Assembly: GCF_946886105.1 (NCBI RefSeq)
Contig: NZ_CAMPHV010000001.1
Coordinates: forward strand, 124,001-188,000
Reading direction: 5' to 3'
Length of the DNA stretch: 64,000 bases
Source of the DNA: an uncultured Pseudomonas sp.
Lineage (GTDB): Bacteria > Pseudomonadota > Gammaproteobacteria > Pseudomonadales > Pseudomonadaceae
Part shown: positions 63,416 to 64,000 of the stretch, in pieces
Position numbering within the stretch: the stretch's first letter is position 1
Layout of the letters: every line of letters begins with the position of its first letter
Made by a program: the position numbers and the translations under genes
The notes under the pieces: model-generated
What the model was told of the DNA's origin: nothing
The model's database searches: none
What the model saw: only the letters and a program-made list of their open reading frames with translations

Positions 63416-64000
63416 GGCGGGCGCTGAAAGTTGCCTTGTTCAGCCTGCTGGCGCTGGTCCTGGTGCTGGCGGTCGGCATTGCCGTGCTGCTCGGCAGCCA
63501 GAGCGGCAGCCGCTGGCTGCTGGCGCAAGTGCCGGGGTTGCAGGTGCAGCGGTTCGATGGTCGTCTGGGCGGCTACTGGCGGGCGGATCTGCTGCTTTGG
63601 CAGCAAGGCGAAAGCCAGGTGAGGCTCGAGGAGCCCGTAGTCGACTGGTCGCCGTCCTGCCTGTGGCGTCTGACGCTCTGCGTCGAGCGCCTGCAGGCCG
63701 AACGCATCGCCGTGGACATGGCGCCGAGCGAACCGGCTAGTGACAGTGAGCCGATGCTGCCGGATATCGACCTGCCGTTGACCCTGCAACTGAACCAGGT
63801 GCGTATCGGCAGCCTGCAAATCGATGGCGACGAGCAATTGCAGAACCTGCAACTGGACGCCCAGTGGACGGCCAGCGGCTTGCAGATCGACAACCTGCGT
63901 GCGCAGCGTGAAGACCTGAGCCTCGACCTGCATGGCAGCCTGCAAGCCCAGGGCAATTGGCCGCTGGACCTCGCCGGTACCTTGAAACTGCCCGCACCGC
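63412..64000 (+). CDS. tamB: Translocation and assembly module protein TamB (5' part only)
   Basis: N-terminal 196 residues of the inner-membrane-anchored partner of TamA. It starts at GTG 63412, overlapping the tamA stop, with MRRALKVALFSLLALVLVLA, a membrane anchor of about 25 residues. The AsmA/TamB-type region continues (SGSRWLLAQVPGLQVQRFDG, LRAQREDLSLDLHGSL), typical beta-rich tandem pattern. Full TamB is about 1200 residues, so most lies beyond the window. Confidence 0.92.
   Translation, partial: MRRALKVALFSLLALVLVLAVGIAVLLGSQSGSRWLLAQVPGLQVQRFDGRLGGYWRADLLLWQQGESQVRLEEPVVDWSPSCLWRLTLCVERLQAERIAVDMAPSEPASDSEPMLPDIDLPLTLQLNQVRIGSLQIDGDEQLQNLQLDAQWTASGLQIDNLRAQREDLSLDLHGSLQAQGNWPLDLAGTLKLPAP

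Overview
The window is 64 kb of GC-rich chromosomal DNA from a gamma-proteobacterium, almost certainly a Pseudomonas. Protein content and, from memory, gene order point to the P. aeruginosa/P. oleovorans side of the genus. FimL, the NppA1A2BCD peptide importer, the liu operon with LiuR, LdcA and the TamA/TamB pair all match Pseudomonas proteins, and blocks follow the P. aeruginosa order PA1806-PA1838 and about PA2542-PA2552. I see no rRNA, tRNA, prophage, complete insertion sequence or CRISPR array.

Layout. (1) 1-8323, minus strand: a peptide ABC importer operon (two binding proteins, two permeases, one double ATPase) running into fabI, which is cut by the window edge. (2) 8324-8702: a MITE-like element with inverted ends. 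(3) 8703-18942: an HDOD signalling protein, mltD, gloB, a methyltransferase, rnhA-dnaQ, then a possible lysine locus (Lrp/AsnC regulator, saccharopine-dehydrogenase-like enzyme, lysine decarboxylase). (4) 19174-30308: dienoyl-CoA isomerase, fimL-nudC, a TauE/SafE transporter, an SDR plus phosphotransferase pair, SCP2 protein, histidine phosphatase, sohB-acuI and a TetR regulator. (5) 30412-33255: cysI with its DUF934 partner and small membrane proteins. (6) 33290-42716: leucine/isovalerate catabolism, liuR-liuABCDE followed by acetoacetyl-CoA synthetase, interrupted by several palindromic repeats. (7) 42907-44693: a small accessory-looking patch with a phosphatase-like protein, a DUF3185 protein and an Xre/RES toxin-antitoxin pair. 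(8) 44912-49546: a predicted gluconate system in which gluconokinase is fused in frame to the small membrane subunit of a TRAP transporter, followed by the large permease, binding protein and a LacI-type GntR. (9) 49552-64000: solute-binding proteins, a LysR/acyl-CoA dehydrogenase divergent pair, a DUF1631-GGDEF-EAL protein, a TerC protein, a PstS-OmpA fusion, xthA, a GNAT protein, tamA and the start of tamB.

How it works together. The liu genes should take isovaleryl-CoA to acetoacetate and acetyl-CoA, and the adjoining acetoacetyl-CoA synthetase would reactivate acetoacetate. The TRAP/GntK cluster would import and phosphorylate gluconate or a related sugar acid under GntR control; matching palindromes lie before gntK and, unexpectedly, inside the kinase-to-transporter linker. 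FimL and the DUF1631-EAL protein belong to surface-behaviour signalling (cAMP/type IV pili and c-di-GMP). The strongest unusual signals are the GntK-TRAP fusion with its embedded operator-like site, the MITE-like element, a palindromic repeat that supplies the stop codon of liuE, and a roughly 110-residue insertion in one peptide-binding protein.
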